From positions 310,001-374,000 of the forward strand of contig NZ_JAIWJX010000002.1 in NCBI RefSeq assembly GCF_023149135.1: DNA of 64,000 bases, read 5' to 3'. Shown piece after piece: positions 10,868 through 20,847 of the stretch. How positions within the stretch are numbered: the first letter of the stretch is position 1; the number at the start of each line of letters is the position of its first letter. Both the position numbers and the translations under genes were made by a program. The DNA comes from Fictibacillus marinisediminis (GTDB taxonomy: Bacteria; Bacillota; Bacilli; Bacillales; Fictibacillaceae). The notes below the pieces were generated by a model that did no database searches, was not told where the DNA came from, and saw only the letters and a program-made list of their open reading frames with translations.

Positions 10868-12402
10868 CCATTAAACGAGCATTAGTATCAGTATCGAATA
10901 AAGCAGGACTTGTTCCTTTTGTAAAAGCGCTGGCCGATAAAGGCGTGGAAATCATCTCAACCGGCGGAACGAGCAAAGCATTGCAGGAAGCCGGAGTGAA
11001 CGTGACCGGCATTTCAGAAGTGACCGGTTTTCCTGAAATCATGGACGGACGCGTTAAAACCTTGCACCCGATGATTCACGGAGGCCTTCTGGCAGTAAGG
11101 GAGAACGAAAGCCATGTTCGCCAGATGGAGGAAAACGGCATTTCTCCTATCGATCTTGTTGTCGTTAACCTTTATCCGTTCAAAGAAACCATCTCAAAAG
11201 AGGATGTGGCTTTTGCTGATGCAATCGAAAACATCGATATCGGCGGGCCGAGCATGCTTCGTTCCGCAGCGAAAAACCATGCGTATGTAACGGTTGTCGT
11301 CGATCCATCCGATTACAGCAGGGTGCTTGAAGAAGTAGAGAAAAACAATGAAGTCTCTGTAGAAACCCGCCGTAAGCTGGCGGCGAAAACATTCCGCCAT
11401 ACAGCGGCATACGATGCGCTGATCGCTGAATACTTAACAAACATGGTAGAAGAAGAAAACCCTGAATCTTATACAGTTACGTATGAAAAGAAACAGGATC
11501 TTCGCTACGGGGAAAATCCCCACCAAAAAGCGGCTTTCTATAAAGCACCGCTAGGAACAAAAACATCCATCGCTCAAGCTGAACAGCTCCACGGCAAAGA
11601 GCTTTCTTACAATAACATTAACGATGCGGATGCGGCTCTTCAGATCGTCCGCGAGTTCCAAGATCCAGCTGTTGTTGCGGTCAAGCACATGAATCCATGC
11701 GGTGTTGGAACAGGAAATAGTGTGGAAGATGCTTTCGCGAAAGCATTCGCAGCCGATCCGATCTCCATTTTCGGAGGCATTATCGCATCTAACGTGGAGA
11801 TTAACGAAGCGGCTGCACAAAAGATGAGCGAGATCTTCCTGGAGATCATTATTGCACCATCATTTAGTCCCGAAGCGAAAGAGATTTTAACGAAAAAGAA
11901 AAATATCCGATTGCTTACACTTGAGCTCGGTGAAGATAAAAAGCAAGAGAAAAGATCAACAACCGTTCGCGGCGGTCTTCTTATTCAGGACGAAGATGCG
12001 TACGGTTTGGAGCAAGCCAATATCTCGATCCCGACCAAACGCGAACCCAACGAAAAAGAGTGGGAGGATTTGAATCTTGCATGGAAAGTCGTCAAGCATG
12101 TGAAATCCAATGCGATCGTTTTAGCGAAAGATCAGATGACGATCGGGGTAGGAGCAGGGCAGATGAACCGTGTTGGTGCTGCTAAAATTGCGATCGAGCA
12201 AGCGGGAGAAAAAGCGGAAGGAAGCGCCCTTGGTTCTGATGCGTTTTTCCCGATGGACGATACCGTAGAAGCGGCAGCGAAAGCCGGTGTTACGGCGATC
12301 ATCCAGCCAGGCGGATCGGTAAAAGACGAAGATTCCATCAAAAAAGCGGACGAATACGGCATCGCGATGGTCTTTACCGGCGTACGCCATTTTAAACATT
12401 AA
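10864..12402 (+). CDS. purH: Bifunctional AICAR transformylase / IMP cyclohydrolase PurH
   Basis: 512 residues. It performs the last two steps to IMP. The N-terminal MGS-like cyclohydrolase domain is about residues 1-195 ([23 protein letters not shown]) and the transformylase domain follows ([21 protein letters not shown]). TTG start at 10864 with GGGAGGAG 7 bases upstream. It is followed by a 24-base gap to purD. Confidence 0.97.
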   Translation: MTIKRALVSVSNKAGLVPFVKALADKGVEIISTGGTSKALQEAGVNVTGISEVTGFPEIMDGRVKTLHPMIHGGLLAVRENESHVRQMEENGISPIDLVVVNLYPFKETISKEDVAFADAIENIDIGGPSMLRSAAKNHAYVTVVVDPSDYSRVLEEVEKNNEVSVETRRKLAAKTFRHTAAYDALIAEYLTNMVEEENPESYTVTYEKKQDLRYGENPHQKAAFYKAPLGTKTSIAQAEQLHGKELSYNNINDADAALQIVREFQDPAVVAVKHMNPCGVGTGNSVEDAFAKAFAADPISIFGGIIASNVEINEAAAQKMSEIFLEIIIAPSFSPEAKEILTKKKNIRLLTLELGEDKKQEKRSTTVRGGLLIQDEDAYGLEQANISIPTKREPNEKEWEDLNLAWKVVKHVKSNAIVLAKDQMTIGVGAGQMNRVGAAKIAIEQAGEKAEGSALGSDAFFPMDDTVEAAAKAGVTAIIQPGGSVKDEDSIKKADEYGIAMVFTGVRHFKH

Positions 12403-12414
12403 ACCTGTGAATAA

Positions 12415-13774
<1,360 letters not shown>

Positions 13775-13795
13775 TGCCGTATACCTCCTTATAGA

Positions 13796-13824
13796 AAACT
13801 CCCCGTTGCAGGGGAGTTTTTTTT
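13796..13824 (+). terminator. Terminator of the purine operon
   Basis: AAACTCCCC (13796-13804) pairs with GGGGAGTTT (13811-13819) and is followed by a T-run. Purine operon transcripts would therefore continue across the antisense EYxxD gene, including its start region, before ending. Confidence 0.85.
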
Positions 13825-13830
13825 CTTCTT

Positions 13831-14013
13831 GGCTGTTTTCGTAACCTTTGTTGCTCTTGAGAGTGGCTGATTTCCGTTCCAGGTTGCTCGCTTTCCGCGT
13901 GTCTCACCCGCCCCGTTAATCCTAGCCTCAGTCTCGCACCTTGCACTCCAATCAACTTAGCAATGAAGGTTCTTTACAAAAATGTTCCCAAAGCAATTTT
14001 TTAGAAATGAGAC
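13831..14013. mobile_element. MITE copy A (183 bp, internally deleted)
   Basis: Begins GGCTGTTTTCGTAACC and is flanked on both sides by TTCTTCTT (13823-13830 and 14014-14021), a possible 8-bp target duplication, though the sequence is low-complexity. It is the same element as 19631-19911: both ends align, including TTTCCGTTYCAGG, CTCGCTTTCCGCG, TCTCGCACCTTGCACTCCAA and CAATGAAGGTTCTTTAC, but about 100 central bases are missing. No coding capacity. Confidence 0.7.
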
Positions 14014-14023
14014 TTCTTCTTAA

Positions 14024-14284
14024 TCAGCTCGGATTAATCGCTGAGCCTTCCTTGGAGATATCGTCTAAATCCATGTCTTTCAGCTCAGATCCTTGTTTTA
14101 TCATATCCGTAACAGGACAGTAGCGCAGGATGCCTTCTGCCACTTTCATGGAGGCGAGGATCATCATAAAGACGTAAGAACCGCGGTAAGGCCTGCGTGT
14201 GTACTTGGCGGTCAGCATCGCCAGCATGGTCAATCCGCACACGATCCGAATCATGGAGTTTAAGATGCCAATGTTCTGTTTCAT
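14024..14284 (-). CDS. DUF2892 (YgaP-like) small membrane protein
   Basis: 86 residues starting MKQNIGILNSMIRIVCG, chosen because AAGGAG lies 8-9 bases upstream; longer starts lack a site. Two hydrophobic segments (about residues 8-25 and 38-53) are followed by a YCPVTD motif typical of DUF2892 proteins, and an acidic tail. Function unknown. It is a monocistronic gene divergent from the YerA-type deaminase. Confidence 0.75.
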   Translation of the reverse strand: MKQNIGILNSMIRIVCGLTMLAMLTAKYTRRPYRGSYVFMMILASMKVAEGILRYCPVTDMIKQGSELKDMDLDDISKEGSAINPS

Positions 14285-14399
14285 AACGGGAATGCTCCTT
14301 TTTGTGATGATTTTTTGTGTTTTGCTTAAAGACACCCACGAAGCAAAATTGTATGGTATCCTTGAGAAAATGTAATTTACAGAGAAAAAGGTGAAACCT

Positions 14400-16142
14400 A
14401 TGTCTAACCAGTTCTTGTTTTGGTCGAAGGCGGACCTTCGCCGCCATCAAGCAGTGATCTTGGGCGAATTGGCGCCGTCGATCGTACTGCAGAATGCAAC
14501 CTACTTAAATGCTGCCCGGCACTGCTGGGCAAAAGCTAACATATGGATTTACGATAACCGCATCGTTTATGTTGGGGATAAAATGCCCAGCCATACGAAC
14601 GGGACAGAGATTTTGGATATTGACGGTAAATATGTCGTCCCTGGTTACATTGAGCCGCATGCCCATCCATTTCAACTATATAATCCCCAGACTCTTGGCC
14701 ATTATGCATCGGCAAGGGGCACAACGACATTTATGTGTGATAACCTTATGCTTTTTTTATCATTGCCAGTTACGAAAGCGCTTACTATTATGGAAGACCT
14801 GAACCGGCTGCCTTTTACGTACTATTGGTGGTGCCGCTATGATTCCCAGTCAGAGCTCTTGAATGAAGACTCTTTGTTCTCATTGAGCAACATTAAAAAA
14901 ATGCTCGCTTCTCCTTATGTCATACAGGGCGGAGAGCTGACAAGCTGGCCGAAAGTCCTTCAGGGAGATGATCATATTCTTCATCTCATGCGGGAAACAC
15001 GCAAGGCCGGAAAGCGGATCGAAGGGCATCTGCCGGGTGCCTCTGAAAAAACCTTGACGCAGATGGCGCTGCTCGGTGTGGATTGCGATCATGAGGCGAT
15101 GACTGGAGAGGAAGCGATGATGAGACTGAACCTCGGACTTACCACCTCTCTCCGCTATTCCTCCATCCGTCCCGATCTTTCACAGATTTTAAAAGAGATG
15201 AAAGAGATCGGAGCGGCTCATTTTGACCGTGTCATCTTTACAACGGACGGATCAACACCGGCATTTTATGAAGAAGGCGTCACGGATAAAATGATTTCTA
15301 TCGCGCTTGAAGAAGGAATTGATCCGATCGATGCTTATAAAATGGCTTCTTATAACATAGCAAGATATTACGGCAAAGAGCATATACTCGGAATGGTCGC
15401 ACCGGGAAGAGTAGCACATCTCAATATCCTGGATAGTGTGCAGCACCCGAATCCTGAGTCCGTGCTCGCCAAAGGGCAATGGATCAAGCGTGACGGTGAG
15501 GTTATGGAGGCTGGTGCACCGTTCCCTTGGAGCGATTATGGAATGGGGCCGCTCGAATTGAACTGGGATCTGTCGCTGAAAGACTTTCAGTTCAGTTCAC
15601 TGGCGGGCATTGAGATGGTGAACTCCGTCATTACGAAGCCGTATCAGATCCAGCTCAATCCTGCTGAGGAAAAATTGGATATGGAGCACGATGAATGCTT
15701 CTTCATGCTCGTCGACAAAAAAGGCAAGTGGCGGGTAAACACTCTGGTCAAAGGCTTTGCCAAAGGAGTTTCCGGGTTTGCGAGCTCCTATTCGAGCACG
15801 GGTGATCTGCTCTTAATCGGAAAAAGCAAGCGGGATATGCTCGCGGCGTTTAACCGTGTAAAAGAGATGAAAGGCGGCATCGTGCTTGTGGAGGACGGAG
15901 AAGTCATCAGCGAGGTCAAGCTGCCGCTTGGAGGAGGAATGTCTTCTTCATCAGTCGAAGAACTCATACAGGAAGAAAAGGCATTAACGTCAGAACTGCG
16001 AAAAAGAGGATATCCCTTCGAAGATCCGATCTACAGTCTGCTTTTCTTTTCTTCAACTCATTTGCCATATATCCGCATTACACAGCTAGGAATCTATGAT
16101 GTGAAGAAGAAAGTCATACTCTTTCCTTCGATTATGCGTTAA
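14400..16142 (+). CDS. Adenine deaminase-like amidohydrolase (YerA family)
   Basis: 580 residues. Amidohydrolase-superfamily metalloenzyme of the adenine deaminase group, expected to act on a purine-like or cyclic amide substrate; in B. subtilis the ortholog yerA also follows the purine operon. VVPGYIEPHAHPF (about residues 79-91) contains the HxH metal pair, and EGHLPG (about 205) and TTDGST (about 281) fit further metal ligands; the C-terminal adenine deaminase domain starts near residue 430. ATG at 14400 is preferred to GTG at 14391 because AAAGGTG precedes it. Whether it deaminates adenine itself is not shown by sequence. Confidence 0.8.
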   Translation: MSNQFLFWSKADLRRHQAVILGELAPSIVLQNATYLNAARHCWAKANIWIYDNRIVYVGDKMPSHTNGTEILDIDGKYVVPGYIEPHAHPFQLYNPQTLGHYASARGTTTFMCDNLMLFLSLPVTKALTIMEDLNRLPFTYYWWCRYDSQSELLNEDSLFSLSNIKKMLASPYVIQGGELTSWPKVLQGDDHILHLMRETRKAGKRIEGHLPGASEKTLTQMALLGVDCDHEAMTGEEAMMRLNLGLTTSLRYSSIRPDLSQILKEMKEIGAAHFDRVIFTTDGSTPAFYEEGVTDKMISIALEEGIDPIDAYKMASYNIARYYGKEHILGMVAPGRVAHLNILDSVQHPNPESVLAKGQWIKRDGEVMEAGAPFPWSDYGMGPLELNWDLSLKDFQFSSLAGIEMVNSVITKPYQIQLNPAEEKLDMEHDECFFMLVDKKGKWRVNTLVKGFAKGVSGFASSYSSTGDLLLIGKSKRDMLAAFNRVKEMKGGIVLVEDGEVISEVKLPLGGGMSSSSVEELIQEEKALTSELRKRGYPFEDPIYSLLFFSSTHLPYIRITQLGIYDVKKKVILFPSIMR

Positions 16143-16175
16143 ACTAAAGAAGTAAAGCGTCTGGAAAGAATTCGG

Positions 16176-16198
16176 CCGGGGGGCCAGGGGGGCAGGGG
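16176..16198 (+). other. G-rich tract before yerB (possible G-quadruplex)
   Basis: Between the YerA-like stop and the YerB-like start lie GGCC, then runs of six, six and four G separated by CCA and CA. The last G-run also serves as the ribosome binding site of the lipoprotein gene. Such tracts are rare in this moderate-GC sequence and could fold as a G-quadruplex in DNA or RNA; that is inference. Confidence 0.45.
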
Positions 16199-16204
16199 TG
16201 CCTG

Positions 16205-17236
16205 ATGAAAAAATGGCTGCTTAGCTTTTGTGCGGCTCTATTGATCCTAGGCGGTGCAGGCTGCCAGAAGGAAGAAACGGCAAGTAACAAAAAGCCTGTG
16301 GAACATGTGAAAGCTCCTGAAAAGAAAGAAAAGAAGACAGAGCTGAAAAACACGTATCCGCTGACAGGAATCAAAACGAACAAGGACACCGATGCAAGGG
16401 TGTTTGCCGTAATGATCAATAACCACTGGAAGGCTCGTCCGCAGTCCGGGCTTCATAAGGCGGATCTCGTATACGAAGTTTTGGCGGAAGGGGATATTAC
16501 ACGCTTTCTTGCCGTATTTCAGAGCGAGAAGCCAGAGGTGGTCGGGCCTGTCCGCAGCGCACGCGATTACTTTATCGAGCTGAGCCAGGGTTTTCATGCT
16601 TTTTACGTTCATCATGGCTGGAGTCCGGAAGCGAAGAAAATCCTTTCCGGCAGCAACAGCAAGGTGGATTCGCTGAACGGCCTGTATTATGACGGAACGC
16701 TTTTTCACCGGGCATCGTTTCGGCAAGCGCCTCATAACTCGTATATTAAGTACAAAGACATCATGAAAGGTTTAAAGAAGAAAGGCTATGACAATAAAGA
16801 TAAAATAAAGCCTCTTCCTTTCTTAAAACCATCGGAGGTCAAAGCGCTTACTGGTGACAAAGCCGATAAAGTTCTGATAACATACAATCACGGTGAGACC
16901 GTCGGCTATACGTACGACTCATCAACGAAACGGTATGCCCGCTTTAGCAACGAGAAGCCGACCGCTGACCGCGAAACCAAAACACCGATCGAACTCGATA
17001 ATGTGCTGATTGTGGAAGCGAGCCATAAAATCATTGATAGTTACGGACGAAGAGAAATTGACCTTACATCCGGAGGCAAAGCCATTTTGCTTCAGCGCGG
17101 AAAAGCCAGGGAAGTTAGCTGGGAAAACAAAGACGGCAGAATCATCCCGTCTGGCACAGGTTTTGTACCGGGAAAAACCTGGATTAACATCATCCCGGCG
17201 CAGCCAGGAATCAGTAAGAGCGTTTCTATTGAATAG
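16205..17236 (+). CDS. yerB: DUF3048 lipoprotein (YerB)
   Basis: 343 residues. A signal peptide ends at the lipobox LGGAGC (Cys about residue 19), so it should be lipid-anchored outside the membrane. After a charged linker the DUF3048 domain begins (YPLTGIKTN, ARVFAVMINNHWKARPQSGL, YEVLAEGDITRFLAVF, GPVRSARDYF). The biochemical role is unknown. It lies 21 bases before yerC and follows the yerA ortholog, as in B. subtilis. Confidence 0.88.
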   Translation: MKKWLLSFCAALLILGGAGCQKEETASNKKPVEHVKAPEKKEKKTELKNTYPLTGIKTNKDTDARVFAVMINNHWKARPQSGLHKADLVYEVLAEGDITRFLAVFQSEKPEVVGPVRSARDYFIELSQGFHAFYVHHGWSPEAKKILSGSNSKVDSLNGLYYDGTLFHRASFRQAPHNSYIKYKDIMKGLKKKGYDNKDKIKPLPFLKPSEVKALTGDKADKVLITYNHGETVGYTYDSSTKRYARFSNEKPTADRETKTPIELDNVLIVEASHKIIDSYGRREIDLTSGGKAILLQRGKAREVSWENKDGRIIPSGTGFVPGKTWINIIPAQPGISKSVSIE

Positions 17237-17257
17237 AGCAGAAGGAGTGCAAAGTAC

Positions 17258-17566
17258 ATGCAAATTGATAAATTAAGAGGGAAGGCGCTTGATCAGCTGT
17301 TTGAAGCCGTCCTTTCACTAAAAGATCTGGAAGAATGCTATATGTTCTTCGATGATCTGTGCACGATGAACGAGATCCAGTCACTGGCACAGCGCCTTGA
17401 AGTAGCCCGCATGCTTCGTGAAGGAAAGACCTATCATAAAATTGAATCAGAAACCGGTGCCAGCACAGCAACGATTTCCCGTGTGAAACGATGCCTGAAC
17501 TTCGGAAACGATGCCTATCAAATGGCTCTCGACCGTGTGCACGGAAATAAAGAAGAAACAAAGTAA
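17258..17566 (+). CDS. yerC: YerC/TrpR-like DNA-binding protein
   Basis: 102 residues. The TrpR/YerC/YecD family fold is shown by FFDDLCTMNEIQSLAQRLEVARML followed by the helix-turn-helix KTYHKIESETGASTATISRVKRCL (about residues 58-81). A probable transcription regulator of unknown targets. ATG at 17258 with AAGGAG upstream; followed directly by a terminator. Confidence 0.88.
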   Translation: MQIDKLRGKALDQLFEAVLSLKDLEECYMFFDDLCTMNEIQSLAQRLEVARMLREGKTYHKIESETGASTATISRVKRCLNFGNDAYQMALDRVHGNKEETK

Positions 17567-17600
17567 AACCTGTAACGCCTTTGGGCGGTGCAGGTTTTTT
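17567..17600 (+). terminator. Terminator after yerC
   Basis: AACCTG-TA-ACGCC pairs with GGCGG-T-GCAGGTT and is followed by a T-run; it begins immediately after the yerC stop. Confidence 0.85.
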
Positions 17601-17624
17601 GTTTTGTGGGGTTACACGGCCTGA

Positions 17625-17804
17625 CGATTTTTTATGAAAATGATGTGTTTTGCAAGTAAGTGGTCCATTATCGCAAGTAAAGACTGTATTTTCGCAAGTA
17701 AATGGTGTCGAACCGCAAGTAAACTCACCATTTCCGCAAGTAAAACATGTCGAACCGCAAGTAACGACCACAGACAAGCCATTTGAGGCCGACAAAAAGG
17801 CCAC
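17625..17804. repeat. GCAAGTAA array, copy 1 (six units, 21-nt period)
   Basis: GCAAGTAA occurs at 17652, 17673, 17694, 17715, 17736 and 17757, each exactly 21 bases after the last, with 13-base spacers that differ. Conserved flanks are CGATTTTTTATGAAAATGAT on the left and GACAAGCCATTTGAGG...AAAAAGGCCAC on the right. The same unit, inverted, is at 53144-53324. Weak open frames run through it on both strands because 21 is divisible by 3, but none has a convincing start. Function unknown. Confidence 0.8.
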
Positions 17805-17837
17805 CATGAATCCAAACATTGGGCAGCCTCCACACAT

Positions 17838-18257
17838 TTAAAGCTTTCGAGTAAATACTTCCTGTTTCTTCACACGTTCATAGCCGATGTTTTCATAAAA
17901 TTGGTGCGCTTCTTTTCGTTCAGCGCCCGAACGGAGCCGGATTTGATCATAGCCGTTTTCCAGCGCCCACGTTTCACATTTTTTCATTAATTCTTTTCCA
18001 TTACCTGACCGGCGTTGTGACTCATCGACTACCAAACCGCCGATCTCGCAATACTCCATTCGCAGAAAGGTTTTTCCGTAGACATGAACCCAGCCGGCGA
18101 TCGTACCGTTCACTTCTTGTACAAAAAGAGCAGCATTTTCCTGGATGATAATTTTTTCCAACCGTGTTATGATTTCAGTAGTGTCACCTGTGCAGCCGAG
18201 CTGCAACGACAGGGAAGCCAAGGCGGATACGTCCTCTAAGGTGGCTTGTCTAATCAT
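17838..18257 (-). CDS. GNAT family N-acetyltransferase
   Basis: 139 residues. GNAT fold: IGGLVVDESQRRSGNGKELM (about residues 72-91) holds the acetyl-CoA loop, although the usual Q/RxxGxG/A reads RRSGNG, and AHQFYENIGYE is the typical C-terminal motif. Substrate unknown. Start at 18257 has GAGGTGAT upstream. It converges on yerC across the repeat array. Confidence 0.8.
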   Translation of the reverse strand: MIRQATLEDVSALASLSLQLGCTGDTTEIITRLEKIIIQENAALFVQEVNGTIAGWVHVYGKTFLRMEYCEIGGLVVDESQRRSGNGKELMKKCETWALENGYDQIRLRSGAERKEAHQFYENIGYERVKKQEVFTRKL

Positions 18258-18388
18258 AAAATCACCTCTTCAATAAGGAGTAAGGTCAAAAGAATCAGAG
18301 TCGGCCGAACACTATGGACAAGAGTTATCGAGCATTTTGCACAATCCAGCAAGAGTAACGAAACATTCCAAAACGGGAAGTGAAGAAC

Positions 18389-19053
18389 TTGAAGAAAAGC
18401 ATCGTAGTTTTTGATTTGCTGTTTTATTTAATACTGCCTTATCTGATCTGGAACCAGGGAAGAGACATTTTGGGCGATTATTACGCCATCCTGCTGTCTT
18501 CCGCTCCAGGTTTTATCTATACCATATACAGGTTTGTGAAAGAAAAGCAATTCAATGTTACAGGGATGTTTATTCTGTTCTCCCTGTTTGCCGGAACAAC
18601 GATCGACCTCCTGTCAGGGGGGCCGGCCGAATGCTTTGGAACCAGGTGTTCTTCGGTATTTTTATGGCGCTGCTGATATTCACGACCATTCTGATCAAAC
18701 AGCCGCTTGGCATGCACTTTGCGGTGGATATTGCTTATCTCCAGGGTGAACCGAGGGACAAGACGCAGTCTCTGTACCGTCAGCCTGAGTTTTATAAGTA
18801 TTTTGTCTGGCTTACCGGACTGTTTGCATTCCGCAGTTTGTTCCAGGCCGGATTGAAATCGTATCTCCTGATGGAATACGGCGCGAAGAAGTATGATTTT
18901 ATTTTATTCTCGATGAAGATTTCAGGCTGGATTTTTGGAGGCCTGATCACAGCAGGCTTTGTATTTATATCTTTAAAAATCTATAACTATCATGAGAAGA
19001 ACAAAGGGCCTGAGGGTTCGGACAGCCCGATTCAAACGGAACCGAAGATCTGA
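18389..19053 (+). pseudogene. VC0807-type membrane protein, frameshifted in a G-run
   Basis: Two overlapping frames together make one hydrophobic protein of about 220 residues with several membrane segments, similar to the VC0807 family of unknown function. The first frame breaks down after DLLSGG and the second resumes at MLWNQVFFGIF. Adding one G to the six-G run at 18617-18622 restores DLLSGGAGRMLWNQV. TTG at 18389 is taken as start because GGGAAG precedes it; GTG 18380 is the alternative. It could be a true pseudogene, a phase-variable gene or a sequencing error. Confidence 0.65.
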
Positions 19054-19054
19054 G

Positions 19055-19600
19055 TTATTTTTGAGACCAATCCCTCGCCAGCATGCCATAGACCGCAACA
19101 TCTACAAAGTGGTCGTACAGCCATTCCGCCTGGCGGAGTTCTCCTTCTTGATGAAATCCAAGCCGTTCTGCAACAGAGCGGCTTCTTTTATTGTCCAGTG
19201 CGGCCTTCAGTTCCAGCCGGTTCAGGCCGAGCGTTCCAAACGCATAGTCCACCATCCCTTCGCACGACCGGGTCATGATGCCCTGGCCTTCAAAGTCCTT
19301 GCCCAGCCAATATCCAATGTTCGCCGAAAAGTTATTCCACTTGATGTCATACAGTGCCAGAGAGCCGGCCGGAATGCCCCGGTACCAGATAAGGGTGACG
19401 AGGTCCGTATAGTCGGCATACTTCTGCTGCGCCAGCTTAATGAATGTTTTTGTATCTTTTAAGGTACGTGAATAATCGACCCAGCCGAGCCAATTCCTCA
19501 GGTGGTCTCTTGAATAATCGGTCAGCTGGAAGAGGAGCTGGGCATCTCTTTTTTCGAGCATCTTCAAGGAAACTTCCTCATCAACTTGTAAAAAAAACAT
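19055..19600 (-). CDS. RimJ/RimL-type GNAT acetyltransferase
   Basis: 181 residues. The RimJ/RimL group pattern is clear: NIGYWLGKDFEGQGIMTRSCEGMVDYAF followed by NRLELKAALDNKRSRSVAERLGFHQEGELR. Likely acetylates a protein N-terminus or polyamine-like substrate; not assignable further. The start MFFLQVDEEV at 19600 is chosen because AGGAG sits 7 bases upstream. It converges on the frameshifted VC0807-type gene with 1 base between stops. Confidence 0.85.
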   Translation of the reverse strand: MFFLQVDEEVSLKMLEKRDAQLLFQLTDYSRDHLRNWLGWVDYSRTLKDTKTFIKLAQQKYADYTDLVTLIWYRGIPAGSLALYDIKWNNFSANIGYWLGKDFEGQGIMTRSCEGMVDYAFGTLGLNRLELKAALDNKRSRSVAERLGFHQEGELRQAEWLYDHFVDVAVYGMLARDWSQK

Positions 19601-19630
19601 ACACATTCTCCTGTTCATCGCTTTTTATAA

Positions 19631-19911
19631 GGCTATTTTCGTAACCTTTGTTGATCTTGGGAATGATTGATTTCCGTTTCAGGCTGCTCGCTTTCCGCGG
19701 GGCGTGCGCTGAGCCCCACGGCGCAAGCGCCTTTGGGTCTTACCTGTCACGCTACCCCCGCAGGACAAGGAAGGCTTCGGCAGCGTTATATCGCACGAAG
19801 AAAATGTGAAATTCATTTTCGAGGAGTCTCGCACCTTGCACTCCAATCAACTTGTCAATGAAGGTTCTTTACGGAAAAGTTTCCAAAGCAACTATCATTT
19901 AGAAAAGAGCC
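19631..19911. mobile_element. MITE copy B (281 bp, fuller copy)
   Basis: Termini GGCTATTTTC (19631-19640) and GAAAAGAGCC (19902-19911) are inverted repeats, and the match extends imperfectly for about 30 bases. TTTATAA occurs directly on each side (19624-19630 and 19912-19918), a target-site duplication. The interior includes a GC-rich fold (GGGGCGTGCGCTGAGCCCCACGG region). There is no transposase frame. GGCTnTTT ends with a 7-8 bp duplication recall ISL3-type elements; that assignment is tentative. Confidence 0.75.
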
Positions 19912-20082
19912 TTTATAAAGTTACCAAAAATTAATCTTCATGTAAGCGTTGTTTCACAGTGTCAAAGATGAGTAGCCCTATAATTTTTGATATAATGGCA
20001 AAAGGTATAAAGAGAATAACCGGCCGGGATGACCCCGGTTTAGAAAGTATAGATGGTTCAGCTTTAGTTAATTAGGAGGATC

Positions 20083-20781
20083 ATGGATCTTATGAATTTT
20101 GATTATCGGGTTTGGAAGCATATTTTTAAGCTGGATCCCAATAAGGAAATATCGGATGGCGATTTGGAGGCCATCTGCGAGTCAGGCACGGATGCGGTCA
20201 TCGTTGGCGGGAGTGACGGAGTAACACTTGATAATACTCTTGATTTGATGTCGCGGATCCGCAAGTTTGCGGTTCCTTGTGTCCTGGAGGTTTCCAACAT
20301 TGAATCATTGACTCCCGGCTTTGATTTTTACTATATTCCGACCGTTCTTAACAGCAGGGATGCCAGCTTTATTGTCGGCTTGCAGCATGAGGCGGTGAAG
20401 GAATACGGCGATCTCATGAACTGGGAGGAGATTGTGACGGAAGGCTATTGCATCGTGAATCCGGATTGCAAAGCCGCAGAATACTCCAGCGCGAATGCCA
20501 GTCTTTCATTAGAAGATGTTGTAGCATATGCGCGCATGGCGGAAAAAATGTTCAGGCTTCCCGTGTTTTATCTTGAATACAGCGGAACGTATGGCGACAT
20601 TGAGGTCGTGAAGGAAGTTAGGAAAGTGCTGGACCGTACGAAGTTTTATTATGGCGGCGGTATTTCAAATGCAGAACAGGCGAGAGAGATGGCAGTCTTC
20701 GCTGACACGGTCATCATCGGCAACATCATTTACGACGATTTGAAGAGTGCACTTGAGACAGTAAAAGCTGTAAAAGGATAA
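20083..20781 (+). CDS. pcrB: Heptaprenylglyceryl phosphate synthase PcrB
   Basis: 232 residues, TIM-barrel prenyltransferase that joins glycerol-1-phosphate to heptaprenyl diphosphate in Firmicutes, giving an archaeal-type ether lipid. [51 protein letters not shown] and [13 protein letters not shown] are family motifs. ATG at 20083 has AGGAGG only 3 bases away; ATG at 20092 ([10 protein letters not shown]) is equally possible. Upstream DNA holds two TATAAT boxes (19979 and 19991) without a good -35. 66 bases before pcrA. Confidence 0.93.
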   Translation: MDLMNFDYRVWKHIFKLDPNKEISDGDLEAICESGTDAVIVGGSDGVTLDNTLDLMSRIRKFAVPCVLEVSNIESLTPGFDFYYIPTVLNSRDASFIVGLQHEAVKEYGDLMNWEEIVTEGYCIVNPDCKAAEYSSANASLSLEDVVAYARMAEKMFRLPVFYLEYSGTYGDIEVVKEVRKVLDRTKFYYGGGISNAEQAREMAVFADTVIIGNIIYDDLKSALETVKAVKG

Positions 20782-20810
20782 TTGAAGTAAGACAGCAAAT
20801 CATTTACAAT
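20782..20810 (+). promoter_or_regulatory. Sigma-A promoter for pcrA
   Basis: TTGAAG at 20782-20787 and TACAAT at 20805-20810 with a 17-base spacer, starting immediately after the pcrB stop. It would let pcrA and the genes behind it be expressed independently of pcrB. Confidence 0.7.
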
Positions 20811-20817
20811 AGAAATA

Positions 20818-20831
20818 AGAACAAACGTTTG
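20818..20831 (+). promoter_or_regulatory. LexA (DinR)-like operator before pcrA
   Basis: AGAACAAACGTTTG matches the Bacillus SOS box CGAACRNRYGTTYG at 13 of 14 positions. It lies just downstream of the -10 element, covering the expected start of transcription, a normal place for repression. This suggests SOS induction of the helicase gene. Confidence 0.7.
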
Positions 20832-20847
20832 GGTAGGTGACGGATAA

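Noticed and set aside
17652..17764. CRISPR-like array
   Set aside because: The repeat is only 8 bases with 13-base spacers and there are no cas genes; far outside CRISPR dimensions.
17226..17837. Long minus-strand reading frame with FTCxxxx repeats across the GCAAGTAA array, and a similar plus-strand frame at 53136-53465
   Set aside because: The frame exists because the repeat period is divisible by three; it runs antisense into yerC at copy 1, has no ribosome site, and the spacers vary freely.
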